62,032 nucleotides of DNA, taken from assembly GCA_002704915.1 (NCBI GenBank), contig PAIP01000070.1:1-62032 (forward strand), given 5' to 3'. How positions within the stretch are numbered: the first letter of the stretch is position 1; every line of letters starts with the position of its first letter. Of this stretch, positions 27,714-38,300 are shown in pieces. The stretch comes from Parvularcula sp. GTDB taxonomy: Bacteria > Pseudomonadota > Alphaproteobacteria > Caulobacterales > Parvularculaceae. The position numbers and the translations under genes are program-made. The notes below the pieces were generated by a model. That model searched no databases. It was not told the origin of the DNA and saw only the letters and a list, made by a program, of their open reading frames with translations.

Positions 27714-28858
27714 GTTGATGCTTGCTCCAGGTATTTGCTCGCCCATCGGCTGAAGGGATAGACTTCGGCAATTTGCGTTAGTGGTTCCAAGGCGCACTCG
27801 GTCGAACCGAGTCTCCACGCTGATGCAGCCCATATGGCGAACGCCTTCTGGTGATCAGTTGCGTCGAATAGGTCGGAATATGCGAGCGTCCTACACTCCT
27901 CATCCAGGATCGGACTCCATCGCCGCTGTGCAGTGAGATGTTTTGAAAGTTCAAGCATCCGCCCTGTCCCGTGATCGATTGGACAAACTGGCCGTCGAGT
28001 GATGTTCCCCAGTGGGTGCGGCAGGCTGGCGGAGGTTGGGTTTGATAGCAGCTCGATAGCCAAGTCTAGCTCCCAATATCCCGTGCGGGCTCCACTCTCT
28101 CTAAGGTCGTTCAAGGAGAAGCGTATTATGCAGGTAATCAACCTTGCGAGTGGCCGCGGGAAGTCCTTTAGGACATCGAGCGCACGTCCGTACAGTTCTC
28201 TATAGCGGGAGAATGGAGTGGTGAGCTTCTCACCTTCTGGTCGCTCTTTGATTAGAACCCCGAGGCAATAGTCGGCTAGGCCTGAGGCATATTCCTTTCC
28301 TGATCCCTGAGTCCTTTCATCTCCGAGAAAGGAGCCAATCGAACTTCTGGTTATCGCTTCTGACGCTAGGATTTCGGAGAACGCTTGCTCCACGCGCTTC
28401 AATTCAGTTTCTTGCGCAATACGGAACGAGAAATCATAATCAGTCGCAACGGGTGTAGCTTTAGGTTCAGATGCATTAACCAGTTCAAGCCTCAATTCAG
28501 CTTGGAACGTCGTCGATATTATCTTTTTGAGTTTGTCAGCGGAGACCGGCTTTTGTTGAACGCCGTCCAGGCGAACAATTGCATGGCTTGTGTTCGCAAC
28601 AGCAATTTCTGATAACGCTAAGGTCGATCGGACGACCGCTTGCCCGCTCGGTTCGCGGCCGCGCAGCATGATGAACGGCCGCTCTACGCGATGTTTGGCG
28701 TAGACATGGTCGTAGAACTCGGACTGGTTCGGAAAAACGGATGAGCAGAACGGGCAGGAAAAGCTAGGCTCCCTTACTGGCCCCGGATCAGGGGTAGTTT
28801 CGGTACCTTCATAAAAGGCATCTAGGTCACTCTCGCGTATCCATCCGACAGTCGGCAT
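27710..28858 (-). CDS. C2H2 zinc-finger protein, first gene of the chaperone-like trio
   Basis: Unrecognised 382-residue protein. Near the N-terminus is one C2H2 finger, Cys35-x2-Cys38-x12-His51-x4-His56 (CPFCSSVF...DHVYAKH), rare in bacteria and usually a nucleic-acid or protein contact. The remainder is mixed: a probable alpha/beta part up to about 150 and a helical C-terminal half with TPR-like character (CALEPLTQIAEVYPFSRWASKYL). It is separated by 117 bp from the helicase gene and overlaps the coiled-coil gene start. It could recognise the substrate passed to the Hsp70-like protein; this is inference. Confidence 0.75.
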   Translation of the reverse strand: MPTVGWIRESDLDAFYEGTETTPDPGPVREPSFSCPFCSSVFPNQSEFYDHVYAKHRVERPFIMLRGREPSGQAVVRSTLALSEIAVANTSHAIVRLDGVQQKPVSADKLKKIISTTFQAELRLELVNASEPKATPVATDYDFSFRIAQETELKRVEQAFSEILASEAITRSSIGSFLGDERTQGSGKEYASGLADYCLGVLIKERPEGEKLTTPFSRYRELYGRALDVLKDFPRPLARLITCIIRFSLNDLRESGARTGYWELDLAIELLSNPTSASLPHPLGNITRRPVCPIDHGTGRMLELSKHLTAQRRWSPILDEECRTLAYSDLFDATDHQKAFAIWAASAWRLGSTECALEPLTQIAEVYPFSRWASKYLEQAST

Positions 28859-28975
28859 TTGGACCTTTCGTGTGCAATCCTCTACCGTTCATTGAACGAA
28901 AAAAAACCTTATGGTCTTCATAAATTTGCTCGAATACAATACTCGGTCAATCCGAGCGTCAAAAAGATAACCACA
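28859..28975 (-). promoter_or_regulatory. Possible second promoter/operator between helicase and zinc-finger genes
   Basis: The 117-bp AT-rich gap holds, reading the minus strand, a short stem CTCGG/CCGAG, a TTGACC (28950-28945) with a weak AAATTT 17 bp on, a run of eight T, and the palindrome CGTTCA-A-TGAACG (28898-28886) 27 bp before the next start codon. This could be an independent, repressible promoter for the zinc-finger/coiled-coil/Hsp70 trio. Confidence 0.35.
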
Positions 28976-31714
28976 TTACTTGCTCCACGACGACCGCATT
29001 AACGCCTCAAAATCCCGGCGGGACAGGACCTCGGCGCAATCGCGCCAATCTTCGTGGCTCGGACTGCTTGAAGCGTTGTAGCGAAGGTCGAACCCAGTCG
29101 CTTTCTCTTGGGCGTTAATGTACTCATCCATCCGTACACCTAGCTCTTCAATATCTTCGATCCAGTCGTCCTGAATCGTATCCGGCAATGAGCCGAAAAG
29201 ATCGTACCGATCACGCATCCGTTCCGACAAGCGATCATAGACTTTTTCGTCAACTGTCCCTTCGTTCACCAGGTTGAGCATATCAACTTTTTCGCGCGTC
29301 TGACCGAACCGCTTTATTCGGCCGATCCGCTGCTCCAACCGGGTTGGGTTCCAAGGCAAGTCGATATTAATGAGCGTGCCGAGCGTTTGAAGATTGAGGC
29401 CCTCACACGCAGCATCTGTTGCGACCATGATTTTCAATTCATGATCTGCAACCATCTCTTTGAGCGTTTCGCGTTCAATGCTGACGCTTTCTCCTTTGCG
29501 ATAAAGTCTGCTCCTTGAGGCGCCGGCATAAAGCCCGACAGGTAGGTCAGGATACTTCGCCGCGAGCGCGTCCGCGCACCACTTCGCCGTATCGTAATAC
29601 TGGCTAAAAATGATCGCGCCGTGGTCGAGCCACTTTTCTCGTTCAAGAAAATGGATGACCGCGTCGATCTTCGGATCAGATGTCATGCCTTCGAGCCTCG
29701 CAATCAGGCGACGCAAAACATCCAGTTCCTCGGGGGCTTCAGATGACAGGGCTTGTTCTTCGTCGCCAGTGTCGGCCACGACAGTCTGACCTGCGATAAG
29801 CGCGCGAGCTGTGCTCAATCCGGCGGCGATACTGGAGCAGATCCGCTGCTCCATGAGGTTCTTCATGAAGCCGCTGCCCTGACCGCGTTTTGCGAGTGCT
29901 TTGCCGAAATTTCGCGCTTCACGGTAGGCTTCACGAAAATCCTCGCTGGTGCGTAGCGCCTTGCCCTCAAAAAGCGCGTCAAACCTTTGCACATCGCGGA
30001 CGAATTCCCTGTCCGGGTGCAGATCAACGCCAATCTTTGGCAGCAATCCTGATTCTTCGAGATCGCTGCGTTTACGGAGTACAACGTGCCGCGTGAAGGG
30101 GTTTTCACGCTGGAAAAAAGTCGCCTCCGAAATTCGCCTTTCGATCTCTTCTTCGAAAAGCTCTCGCGTCTCAATACTGAGGTCGGTCAGCGGACGGTTG
30201 CTGTCGGCTAATTTGTCATCGAGCGCGAGGTCTTCGCGGATGGCGCTGAAGAGCCGCCGCGCCCTCGGTTCCTCCGTTGATTTCACCAACGGAAGAGGGG
30301 AGCGCAGGAGATCCCAGGCATGAGCCAAAGTTGTGATGTCTTGCTGTCCGGAAATTATCGGCAACACCTCTGCCGGCGTGTGCCATTTCGCGAAATCGTT
30401 TCCGAGGACGAAGTTTCCGGCGCCCTGATGAAGAATGCCGACAAGGTCCCAAAGGTCTTCCGGACGCGTTTGGATCGGGGTTGCTGTGCCCAGCAACACA
30501 TGATCGCTGCGGGCTGCAATCTCCCGAGCGAACGACAGAAGCTCATTCGGCGACCCGGCGTCAGGGCCAAACCCCTGACGGCTGCGCGCCTTGTGGGCTT
30601 CATCGAGAATCACAACACCGAAACGCAACGACATTAGGTGCTGCTTTTCAAGACTGTGTCGCATCATCAGGCCGGTCGAAATGATACCGATCCGAAGGGG
30701 GCAGTTGACGATCTGCTCGCGCCCTGCTGGTGAAATCGCCCGGTCCTCAGGATCGAGCCAGACTTTCTTTTGCGTATCCCAGCGTGCGCAGGGTATGCCG
30801 AGTTTATCGATCATCTCGGTCTGCCACTGCTCGCAAAGGGTGGCGGGCGCGAATATGACGACCGGCTTTTGACGCTTATCTTCACGGTCGCGCAACAGGC
30901 ACAAGGCTAGCGCCGCCGTTCCGAGCGACAGTGTTTTGCCAAGGCCGACTTCATCGGCAAGTAGCAATCGAACAATGCCGTAATTTTCAAAGTGACGCAG
31001 GCACTCGGTCAGGAACCCTTGTTGCCAGGGGCGCAGTGAGAACCCCTCGCGATAGAGCGGGGACTCGATCAAGGCCGCCGGGGCCAGGTCTTCGGCGTCC
31101 TCGATCTCTTCGAATTGCACTTCGCGACGATTGCCACGGCGCGCGACTTCCCGGATCACGGCGCGCGGCAATTCCTTGGCGGCGTTCCATAGGAATTCGA
31201 ACTCCTCTTCTATCCATTTGACGCCTTCGGGCGAGGCGTCCTCCCAGAGGATTTCATAGTGTTTTCTCCAACCGCTGCGCGTCTCATTCATCGACCCGAT
31301 GAAGCCGAGCTTGCGGCCGTCTCTCAGCTCGATCACCCCGGCCTTGCCATGAAGGAATCCGCAAACGGAATCCGGCGCCACGCGAACCGCTTGCCCGTGC
31401 TTTTCAAGAAACGTGTCCAACAGCCGATAGCGCTCGCGTTGTAAGAGCGCTTCACCCTCCATCTCGCCCGCGTTCCAGCGACCAAGCATTTTCGCTTCCC
31501 GCAGCTTGGCGATCTTCAGATCGTCCGGGTGGATATCGACATTACAAACGATCTTCACGTCCGGAATTTTGTGCAGCGCTTCGCCTGCAACCTCGAACAA
31601 GGAACTCGTGAAATACCCGGCGATCCGGCGATAGCTGCGCGCGCCGTCGAGATGCTCCAGAAGCATGGATTGATCGAGCGGCCGCGTGCGGGAGGAGAAA
31701 CGCCGGATCGTCAT
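28976..31714 (-). CDS. PLD-domain SNF2-family helicase of the Hma-like defence module
   Basis: A 912-residue DNA translocase. The N-terminal ~190 residues form a phospholipase-D-like domain (HGKAGVIELRDGRKLGFIGS, an HxK motif with GSxN), followed by a superfamily 2 SNF2 motor: Walker A ADEVGLGKTLSLG, DEAH-type VILDEAHKAR, motif III LLGTATPIQ, and C-terminal motifs V-VI AACEGLNLQT and LEQRIGRIKRFGQ. Such PLD-helicases accompany DUF1156 methylases and DUF499 ATPases in predicted anti-phage modules. The gene starts 22 bp after the methylase stop on the same strand. Translocation along or remodelling of invading DNA is the likely role. Confidence 0.9.
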   Translation of the reverse strand: MTIRRFSSRTRPLDQSMLLEHLDGARSYRRIAGYFTSSLFEVAGEALHKIPDVKIVCNVDIHPDDLKIAKLREAKMLGRWNAGEMEGEALLQRERYRLLDTFLEKHGQAVRVAPDSVCGFLHGKAGVIELRDGRKLGFIGSMNETRSGWRKHYEILWEDASPEGVKWIEEEFEFLWNAAKELPRAVIREVARRGNRREVQFEEIEDAEDLAPAALIESPLYREGFSLRPWQQGFLTECLRHFENYGIVRLLLADEVGLGKTLSLGTAALALCLLRDREDKRQKPVVIFAPATLCEQWQTEMIDKLGIPCARWDTQKKVWLDPEDRAISPAGREQIVNCPLRIGIISTGLMMRHSLEKQHLMSLRFGVVILDEAHKARSRQGFGPDAGSPNELLSFAREIAARSDHVLLGTATPIQTRPEDLWDLVGILHQGAGNFVLGNDFAKWHTPAEVLPIISGQQDITTLAHAWDLLRSPLPLVKSTEEPRARRLFSAIREDLALDDKLADSNRPLTDLSIETRELFEEEIERRISEATFFQRENPFTRHVVLRKRSDLEESGLLPKIGVDLHPDREFVRDVQRFDALFEGKALRTSEDFREAYREARNFGKALAKRGQGSGFMKNLMEQRICSSIAAGLSTARALIAGQTVVADTGDEEQALSSEAPEELDVLRRLIARLEGMTSDPKIDAVIHFLEREKWLDHGAIIFSQYYDTAKWCADALAAKYPDLPVGLYAGASRSRLYRKGESVSIERETLKEMVADHELKIMVATDAACEGLNLQTLGTLINIDLPWNPTRLEQRIGRIKRFGQTREKVDMLNLVNEGTVDEKVYDRLSERMRDRYDLFGSLPDTIQDDWIEDIEELGVRMDEYINAQEKATGFDLRYNASSSPSHEDWRDCAEVLSRRDFEALMRSSWSK

Positions 31715-31736
31715 GAGTTACAGCGCCCCCATACGG

Positions 31737-34700
31737 TCAATTGCCAATCGCTCTCATATTCTTGAGCCGCGCCCCGAGAACTTCGGCCGCGTCGCGAACC
31801 TCGCTTTCCGGCGCCTTGCGTTCAAAGAACTCCATGAGGTCGATCAGGATCGAACGCACCTCAAGAAAGTCGGGCAGGTCGATCTGGATTTGTTCAAGAA
31901 CCGTTTGCGGCTCAACCTCATCGATGATCTGCCTGAGGCCGATGATAAGACGGCCAAGCCAGGTGCCGCCGATCTCGGTGCTGTCGGTCAGGTCGCGCGT
32001 CTCAAACGCGGTCACGCTTTTCAGCTTTGCGGCGTTCGCGGAAACGCTGCTCATCACTTTCGTGTAGTCTTCAACGCGGAACGCCTTCGCAAAATTCTGG
32101 TAATTGTCGAGCTTGCTCGCCCCGGTCGTCTCCATATCCATCATGCGCACATAGAAGCGCTGTATGCCGGAAAGCCGCGCCCAGGTTTCCGCATCAAGAC
32201 CTTCAGGAACGAGAAGGCTGTTCGCCGCCTCGGCCGCCTGCTGGACAATTTCGTCAACGACCGTGACCTCGCCCCTCGCTTTCGGGCGAAGCGCGAAGCT
32301 CGTGACATCCTCGCCGCCAATCTGCGTATAGGCGGTCAGAACCTTCAATGCCGCCGCATAACCGGCCATCTGCAAATCGGAATCGTTGAAGACGGGCTCG
32401 CCCATCTTGTCCTTCACCTCCTCATTGAGGTTCAGCATGCTTTCGATCTGACGTGCGACCTCGGTGCGCACAGCGGGGAGAATGCGCTGCTTGAAGCCGG
32501 GCTTGTCGCCGGGCGGGCGCTTACGCAGCATCAGGATCACCGTGCCCTGAACATAGCCGCCCTTTTTCAATTCGGAGGTTGTTTCCGTCGCAATGTACCA
32601 GGCGGCAACGACCTGAAGGCCGGCCGCCCAAAAAATCCCAATCATGTCTGACCAAACGCCGGTGTCCTGATGGGTGAACATGACGCATTGCATGCCATTA
32701 TCGGGCATATGGTCCGCCATCGCCTTGTAGGCGTCGACCATGCCTTTTCGGAAATCGTCGCCAGAACCCTTGATTACAAGCGCTCGACGGGAGTCCCACA
32801 CCCATTCATCGAACGGGGTGGGCGGATTCTTGCGCAACCAGGCGATGAAAAACTCGGTGATCTCGTGGTAGTTCACTGCATCAGCATAAGGAGGGTCGGT
32901 TATCCAGTAATCGCAAGAGCTAGCTGGCTCGTCGGCTGAGCCAGAAACCACGTCTCGCTTAACGTTCGGAAGGGGTGAAGAAGCCATCTTGAATGATCCC
33001 GAACCGAAGCCAGACCACGAACGCGTGGCATAATTATAAAAGGTATTAAGGGCTTGGTTCGAGAAAACCCCTTTGGGGCCACCGAGCCCTCCACCTTGTG
33101 AAGTAGCCCAGCGGCAGAGTCGCGAATTGAAATCTGCCATCTTGGCAAGATTCAGCCACCCAAGTGGAGCTGCTTCAGATTTACGCCACGCGGTCTGAGC
33201 CAACGCCTGCAATAATATCTGGCGTGCGTTGAAGAGATGATGCCAATGAGTCCATCCCCGCTCTCTAATAGGCTGGTTAGTATTATAGCCCGGCTCGATA
33301 TCCATATCAGTGACAATTCCTTCAGATTGCCAAGATGATAAGTTATCGGCCACGATCTCCTCAACCTTGCGTTCTCGCTCCAAATCAGCTTCGGACACAC
33401 CGAGAAAATAGGTATTTTGGCGTGCTTCGTAGATCGAGTCTTTCGTGATCCACTGAATCGCGTAGAGTCGTTCTTGGAAGATGTCGTCTTCACGCGGGAT
33501 GAAATCAAATTTTTCCCATCGGCGTAGTCTGTTGAGGGTTGATCCATCTGGTCCGCGATAATCTCCGCGCAGGGTTTTCACTGACGTTCGATAGGTACGG
33601 CCATCAAGCTCGTAGATGAGGGCGCCATCGTCTACGGTGCCTTTCTCCGCTTCCTTCAGTTCCTTCTTCGAGACATCACTCACGACTTCGATATCAAAGC
33701 GCTTGTTCGCATGATCAGGTCTAAGCCGCGCGATCGCGCCGAGCTTCGGCGAGATCACCCGGCTTGGCAGCATCGGCACCATCCATCCGGTTTCGGGGCA
33801 CTTAGTCTCTACGCAATAGAGATAGGCTTTGCCACGATTGCCATGTTCGTCGTGTTCAACGCCGAGATCGATTAGTTCCCTGTCGACGATCTCCGTTACC
33901 GCTTTCTGGGCTTTTTCGAAATTGGCGCGTTCCTTCTTAGAAGCGCCGATGATGTTCATTGCGCCCCATGTCAACATGCAAGCGATCGGATTAAGGTCGG
34001 CGGCATAGGCGTCACAGCCCATCCTGGCAGCTTCAAACGGGATAGATCCGCCACCGGAGAATGTGTCTCCGACACGCGGGCGATGACCAAAGCGCAATAT
34101 CCCTAATTGTTCGATTAGCTCAGGGAATGAGTTCGCCTTGATGCCCCATGCCTTGTAGTGTGCGTTAACTGCGGACCAAATCGGTGAATAGAGCCAAGTC
34201 TGATCGACCTCCTCGGGCCGCTTGCACAAATCGGCCTTTTCCTCATAGGTCGAAAACGTTGCGAGAGCGCGTTCGATCAGCTCAAGTTTTGTTCCATCTG
34301 AGACATCGCGGTTCCACCGAAGCGTAATACCTTCTTCATCTGCATCGAATGGGCATTCAAGGTTTTCATAGCGATCGCCATTCCCCTTCTTGTCACGTGC
34401 GGTAAACGAAAAGAATTTCCACGGATTTGAGATGGTAAGTCGTGCGGCAATGTCCTTCGGCTTCAGCTCGTTTTGAGCAAACGCACGACGCGCGAGCGCG
34501 TGGTCATCGAACGCCAAGAGTTTCTCCAGAATCGCCAAATCTTTCTGGTTGTCGCCGGTCTCCGGAAGTAAGCAGCCTAACACAATAGATCGAACAAGGA
34601 TCAATGGCTTGCGTCCTTTCCAATAGGAGCCAAGACCGGTAAGTGTTTGCGCAGCGACCGCTTTCCGCTCTTTCTGCGCCTCGAACGAAACTTTCTGCGC

Positions 34701-34763
34701 TGGGAATACCGACTCAATGAGGGCAGGGGCGTCTTTTAGGGCGAAGGGCGTCAGTTTCGTCAC
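31737..34763 (-). CDS. DUF1156 DNA adenine-N6 methyltransferase of the Hma-like module
   Basis: A 1008-residue methyltransferase. The SAM-binding motif FSGGGSIPFEAA lies near residue 232 and the catalytic DPPY (YWITDPPYADAVNYHEI) near residue 623, the order and spacing expected of an N6-adenine enzyme with a large intervening target-recognition region. The N-terminal ~70 residues fit DUF1156. It probably methylates a host motif so that the associated motors spare self DNA; the motif cannot be read from sequence. It overlaps the DUF3780 gene by 4 bp. In NCBI-style naming this is an anti-phage-associated DUF1156 protein (from memory). Confidence 0.92.
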   Translation of the reverse strand: MTKLTPFALKDAPALIESVFPAQKVSFEAQKERKAVAAQTLTGLGSYWKGRKPLILVRSIVLGCLLPETGDNQKDLAILEKLLAFDDHALARRAFAQNELKPKDIAARLTISNPWKFFSFTARDKKGNGDRYENLECPFDADEEGITLRWNRDVSDGTKLELIERALATFSTYEEKADLCKRPEEVDQTWLYSPIWSAVNAHYKAWGIKANSFPELIEQLGILRFGHRPRVGDTFSGGGSIPFEAARMGCDAYAADLNPIACMLTWGAMNIIGASKKERANFEKAQKAVTEIVDRELIDLGVEHDEHGNRGKAYLYCVETKCPETGWMVPMLPSRVISPKLGAIARLRPDHANKRFDIEVVSDVSKKELKEAEKGTVDDGALIYELDGRTYRTSVKTLRGDYRGPDGSTLNRLRRWEKFDFIPREDDIFQERLYAIQWITKDSIYEARQNTYFLGVSEADLERERKVEEIVADNLSSWQSEGIVTDMDIEPGYNTNQPIRERGWTHWHHLFNARQILLQALAQTAWRKSEAAPLGWLNLAKMADFNSRLCRWATSQGGGLGGPKGVFSNQALNTFYNYATRSWSGFGSGSFKMASSPLPNVKRDVVSGSADEPASSCDYWITDPPYADAVNYHEITEFFIAWLRKNPPTPFDEWVWDSRRALVIKGSGDDFRKGMVDAYKAMADHMPDNGMQCVMFTHQDTGVWSDMIGIFWAAGLQVVAAWYIATETTSELKKGGYVQGTVILMLRKRPPGDKPGFKQRILPAVRTEVARQIESMLNLNEEVKDKMGEPVFNDSDLQMAGYAAALKVLTAYTQIGGEDVTSFALRPKARGEVTVVDEIVQQAAEAANSLLVPEGLDAETWARLSGIQRFYVRMMDMETTGASKLDNYQNFAKAFRVEDYTKVMSSVSANAAKLKSVTAFETRDLTDSTEIGGTWLGRLIIGLRQIIDEVEPQTVLEQIQIDLPDFLEVRSILIDLMEFFERKAPESEVRDAAEVLGARLKNMRAIGN

Positions 34764-35380
34764 TCGGAATCATCCTGGAAAAGGTCAAGCGTCGGACGGT
34801 CGCCGGGCTTTGTGAGTTCGCGGCGCGCGCGCGGTTGCAGGAGGTCGCTTTGGGCGATGTCGCCAAGGGCGTGCTTTAGGGCGAGGCGCCAGCCTTTGCC
34901 CGCATCTTTGTAGGTGCCGGTGGCGATCGCCGTCATGCCGAAGAGCCACCAGCGTTCTTCCGGGCGAAGCGCTAGCCAGTTGCGTACGGCGATCGGGATC
35001 TTGTCGAGATCGAGATCTTCAACCGCCCAGGCGAGGACGCAAAGCTCCTTGCCGAGAAGCCGATCGACCTTGTTATTGCCGGATTTCCATGCCGACGTTT
35101 TTAGATCATGGCCTTTTAGCCGCGCATTGAACGCGCGCTGCACTTCAGCGCGAATCGCCGTCCAGCGCGCGCGATCGAGCCGCACACGGTCGATCACCGA
35201 AAACTCATCGCTCGTCGCCTGAAGACCCAGATATTCCCTGATCTCGACCTTGCCGGCGTTGGCTTTTGGAATGAGCACGTCGAAATGGTGCGGATCAGAT
35301 GTCGCCGGCACGCCGAACCCTAGGGTCGGTTTGGAAATCGGGTCCGGGTCGATCTTTCGTGATGCGCTTGCTCTCGCCAT
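34760..35380 (-). CDS. DUF3780 protein of the Hma-like module
   Basis: A 206-residue protein with DUF3780 landmarks: LDRARWTAIRAEVQRAFNARLK, the run KVDRLLGKELCVLAWAVE, and PEERWWLFGMTAIATG followed by KGWRLALKHALGD. The function is unknown; it is a regular partner of DUF1156 and DUF499 genes. The ATG at 35380 lies 4 bp past the DUF499 stop with GGAAGGCTGAGG upstream; a longer frame to 35440 would overlap DUF499 by 56 bp and is less likely. Confidence 0.88.
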   Translation of the reverse strand: MARASASRKIDPDPISKPTLGFGVPATSDPHHFDVLIPKANAGKVEIREYLGLQATSDEFSVIDRVRLDRARWTAIRAEVQRAFNARLKGHDLKTSAWKSGNNKVDRLLGKELCVLAWAVEDLDLDKIPIAVRNWLALRPEERWWLFGMTAIATGTYKDAGKGWRLALKHALGDIAQSDLLQPRARRELTKPGDRPTLDLFQDDSE

Positions 35381-35384
35381 TGCC

Positions 35385-38300
35385 TCAGCCTTCCTGAACG
35401 ACGTCGCCTGGGCGTAATTCGAGACTGGCGAGCTTCGCAAACTCTTTCACGTCGAAGCCGCTTTCGAATGTGATGCCGTCCGCGATCGTCACCGCCACAA
35501 GCGCGGCGTGATCATTCAACACTTCGCGCAAACTATTGACGACGCCTTCGATGATCTCGGCGGTGATTTCGCGCTCCTGAAATCTCACCGAAACCGTATG
35601 CTCGCCTTCGCCGATTTCGATGCGCACGCCCTTGAAGAGGGTGTTCGCGCTATCCCGGAAACGGTTGATAACGCCGAAGACCTTGTCCGTATCGTCGAGG
35701 GTCACCCGCTTCTTCTGGAGCCGCGCCGGCTTGGCGTCATCGACCTGGACGCTTGTGTCGCCGCGCGCCGGGATCTTGAAATCGGCGCTCTTGGTCGCTT
35801 CCCCGGATTGGGCGTAGACAAGCAATCGGACTTCATTCGCGCCGATCTCGAACGGCGCGTCATACTCAACCCCGTCTTTCGGATTGGACCCGTCTGTCGT
35901 GTAACGCAGTTTGGCGCGGGGCGAGGCTTGCAGCGTCACCTTGCGCTTATCCGCCGCCGGTTCGACCTGATGCCGGATCTTGATATCGGCGAGCCATCGG
36001 ACCGACGGGCCAGGCTCAAATTGCCCGGTCGGGTCCTTCGCCCAGAAATAGAGCGAGCCCTCTTCGGTTCTGAAATTGTCGAGGTCATCGACTTTCGGAT
36101 CGGCCTCGCTGACCGCCGCTTTTGTCGAGTAGTGAATATGCGGGCTGTCGCCGGCATGGCGCGGGGTCAGCATCAGAATCGAGGCGCCGTCATCGCCGCT
36201 TGTTTGAACGGTGACGTTGACGCTCGATTTTTCCGTGGGGAAGGGACCCTTCTCGATATAGCCGTCTTCGCCGAGCCGCCAGCGACCTTGCTTCAGTGCT
36301 TCCTGTTTCAGCGCGTCCATGCCGCCGGACCCGGGCATCCACGTCCATGCCGGATTGCTCCTTGCGCGGCTGACGACGTCTTTCCATGGCGTGCGGCGAT
36401 TGTCCTTTCCGGAGGGCCAAAGGTAGGCCTCCGCCATCGCGAAGGCCTCTTCGTAGTTTCCGGCAAGATCGAGCGTCAGTTTATAATTCGCGCGCGGGCT
36501 CGCCAGCAGCCGCTCGATCTGAACTTCCGCAGACTGATCGCCGTCTCCGATCTTGAGACCATTATCGATCGTGACCGGCGCCAGATGTTCGCGATCGTCG
36601 ATCTCTTCAACGCTCGGGAAATAGAGCCGGTTATAACCGGCCGACAGCGCCTTGTTGAACCGGTCCTCGGCTTCCTCGAGGCGATCGCGCGCCTCTTCAT
36701 AAAGCGTGTCGCCGGGCTTTAAGCGCTTTGCGATTTGCTCAATCGCATAAAGTTCGCGAAGCCGGTCCTCGACCGCGTCTGCGAGGTGGCTATCCTGACC
36801 CGTCAGGACCAGCATATTGTTCTTGTCCTGCTGATAGTCGAAGAAATTCTGTAAATCCTTGGGCGGCACTTTGCCGTCAGCGCGGATAACAATCAGAACG
36901 CGCGGTCCGCTGAGTTTCAAATCATCGAGCTTCGGCAGAACCTGCAGTTCCTGATAGGCTTTGCGACTCTCAGGCTGCAATATGCCCGTCAATCGATTGA
37001 TCAGCGCCTGATCGATTTTGGGTTGCGGGATTTCCTTCGCCGTGCGTTCGATCTGGCGCGAGAGATTCTCCGTTTCCTTGACGTAGAATCGTTGATCCTC
37101 CCGGTGAAGATACCACGCCTGCTCGCGCAGTCGCGTCAGGGCTTCCAGAAATTCATCCGGCTTGCGATTTGGCGCAGACAGGAACTCGATAATCTCGCTA
37201 TCGGACAAGCCAATTCGCCCGCCGACCGCGCGCGACAGTGACGAGGCAAGAAGCAGCGTCATCACCTGTTGCGCGGCGTCGTTGCCGAGTTCGTCATCGA
37301 TCGTCTCCGCAATGGCGTTGCCATTGTCGGAAATGTCGCGCGTAACGGCGGGCAGAAGTTTCGGCGCGATGCGTTCGATTTCGTCGCGCACCTGATCGTC
37401 CTCAAGATCGAGATGCTGCGTCCCGATAAGAAAAACATCGTCTGATTCTCGTTGCTCGACGCTTTTCAGAAGTCTGGCGGTGAACTGCATCAGGCCGCGT
37501 GTTTGTCGAAAGCCTTCGTTCTCCTTGAACAAGGCGACGAGGTGCTTGAATGACGGATGAAACGGATAGGTCTCGCGCACCTGTTCAGTGATCTGTTCGA
37601 TACTGGACGCGACGATATAGCCGCCGCCTTCAGCCTTCTTCACCTGCGCGGCATATTCTTCGGCGATATCCGCGATCACGCGATCATCGGGCAGTTCATC
37701 GATGAGCCGTTTTTTCAGGATTTCGTAGATTTCATTCCCGTTGAGCTGGACCGGCGTGATCGTCATCGCCTGGCGCCGGGTCTCCGATTTGAGATTCTCA
37801 ACGGCCTCTTTCAGCGCCTTGGTCTGGTTCGCATAGCTCCCGGCGAGGTTCGCGACGATAATGGCGCAGTTTGGCAATTCTATCGCGGCGCTCATCAGGG
37901 AGCTCAGGCTGTAGACAACCATGTCTGCAAGCGTACCGTTCCCATAAGACTGCGTCGCGGCGTTTTGCAGATAGGGCGGCAGCTCGTCGAGGAGAATCAG
38001 GGTGGGCGCATCGCCTATGATCTCCTTCCACATTCTTTGGTCGACTGATTTCGGACCGTTGACCCAATGCGGCTTGATCTTTTCTCCGGCGCCCAATTGC
38101 TCGGCGATTTCGCCCCAAAGGTAATTGTCAGGGCTGTTACGACCATTGAACGCCGCAATGCGCGCCGCCCCAAAGTCGAGGCGGCTGTTCAATTCCTCCG
38201 GGAGCACTTCCGGACGCAGATGCGGATGGCGCGCCAGCAATCCAAGCGCGACCATCATATGCGTTTTACCGCCGCCCATCGCTTGCGTCAGTTCGAAGAC

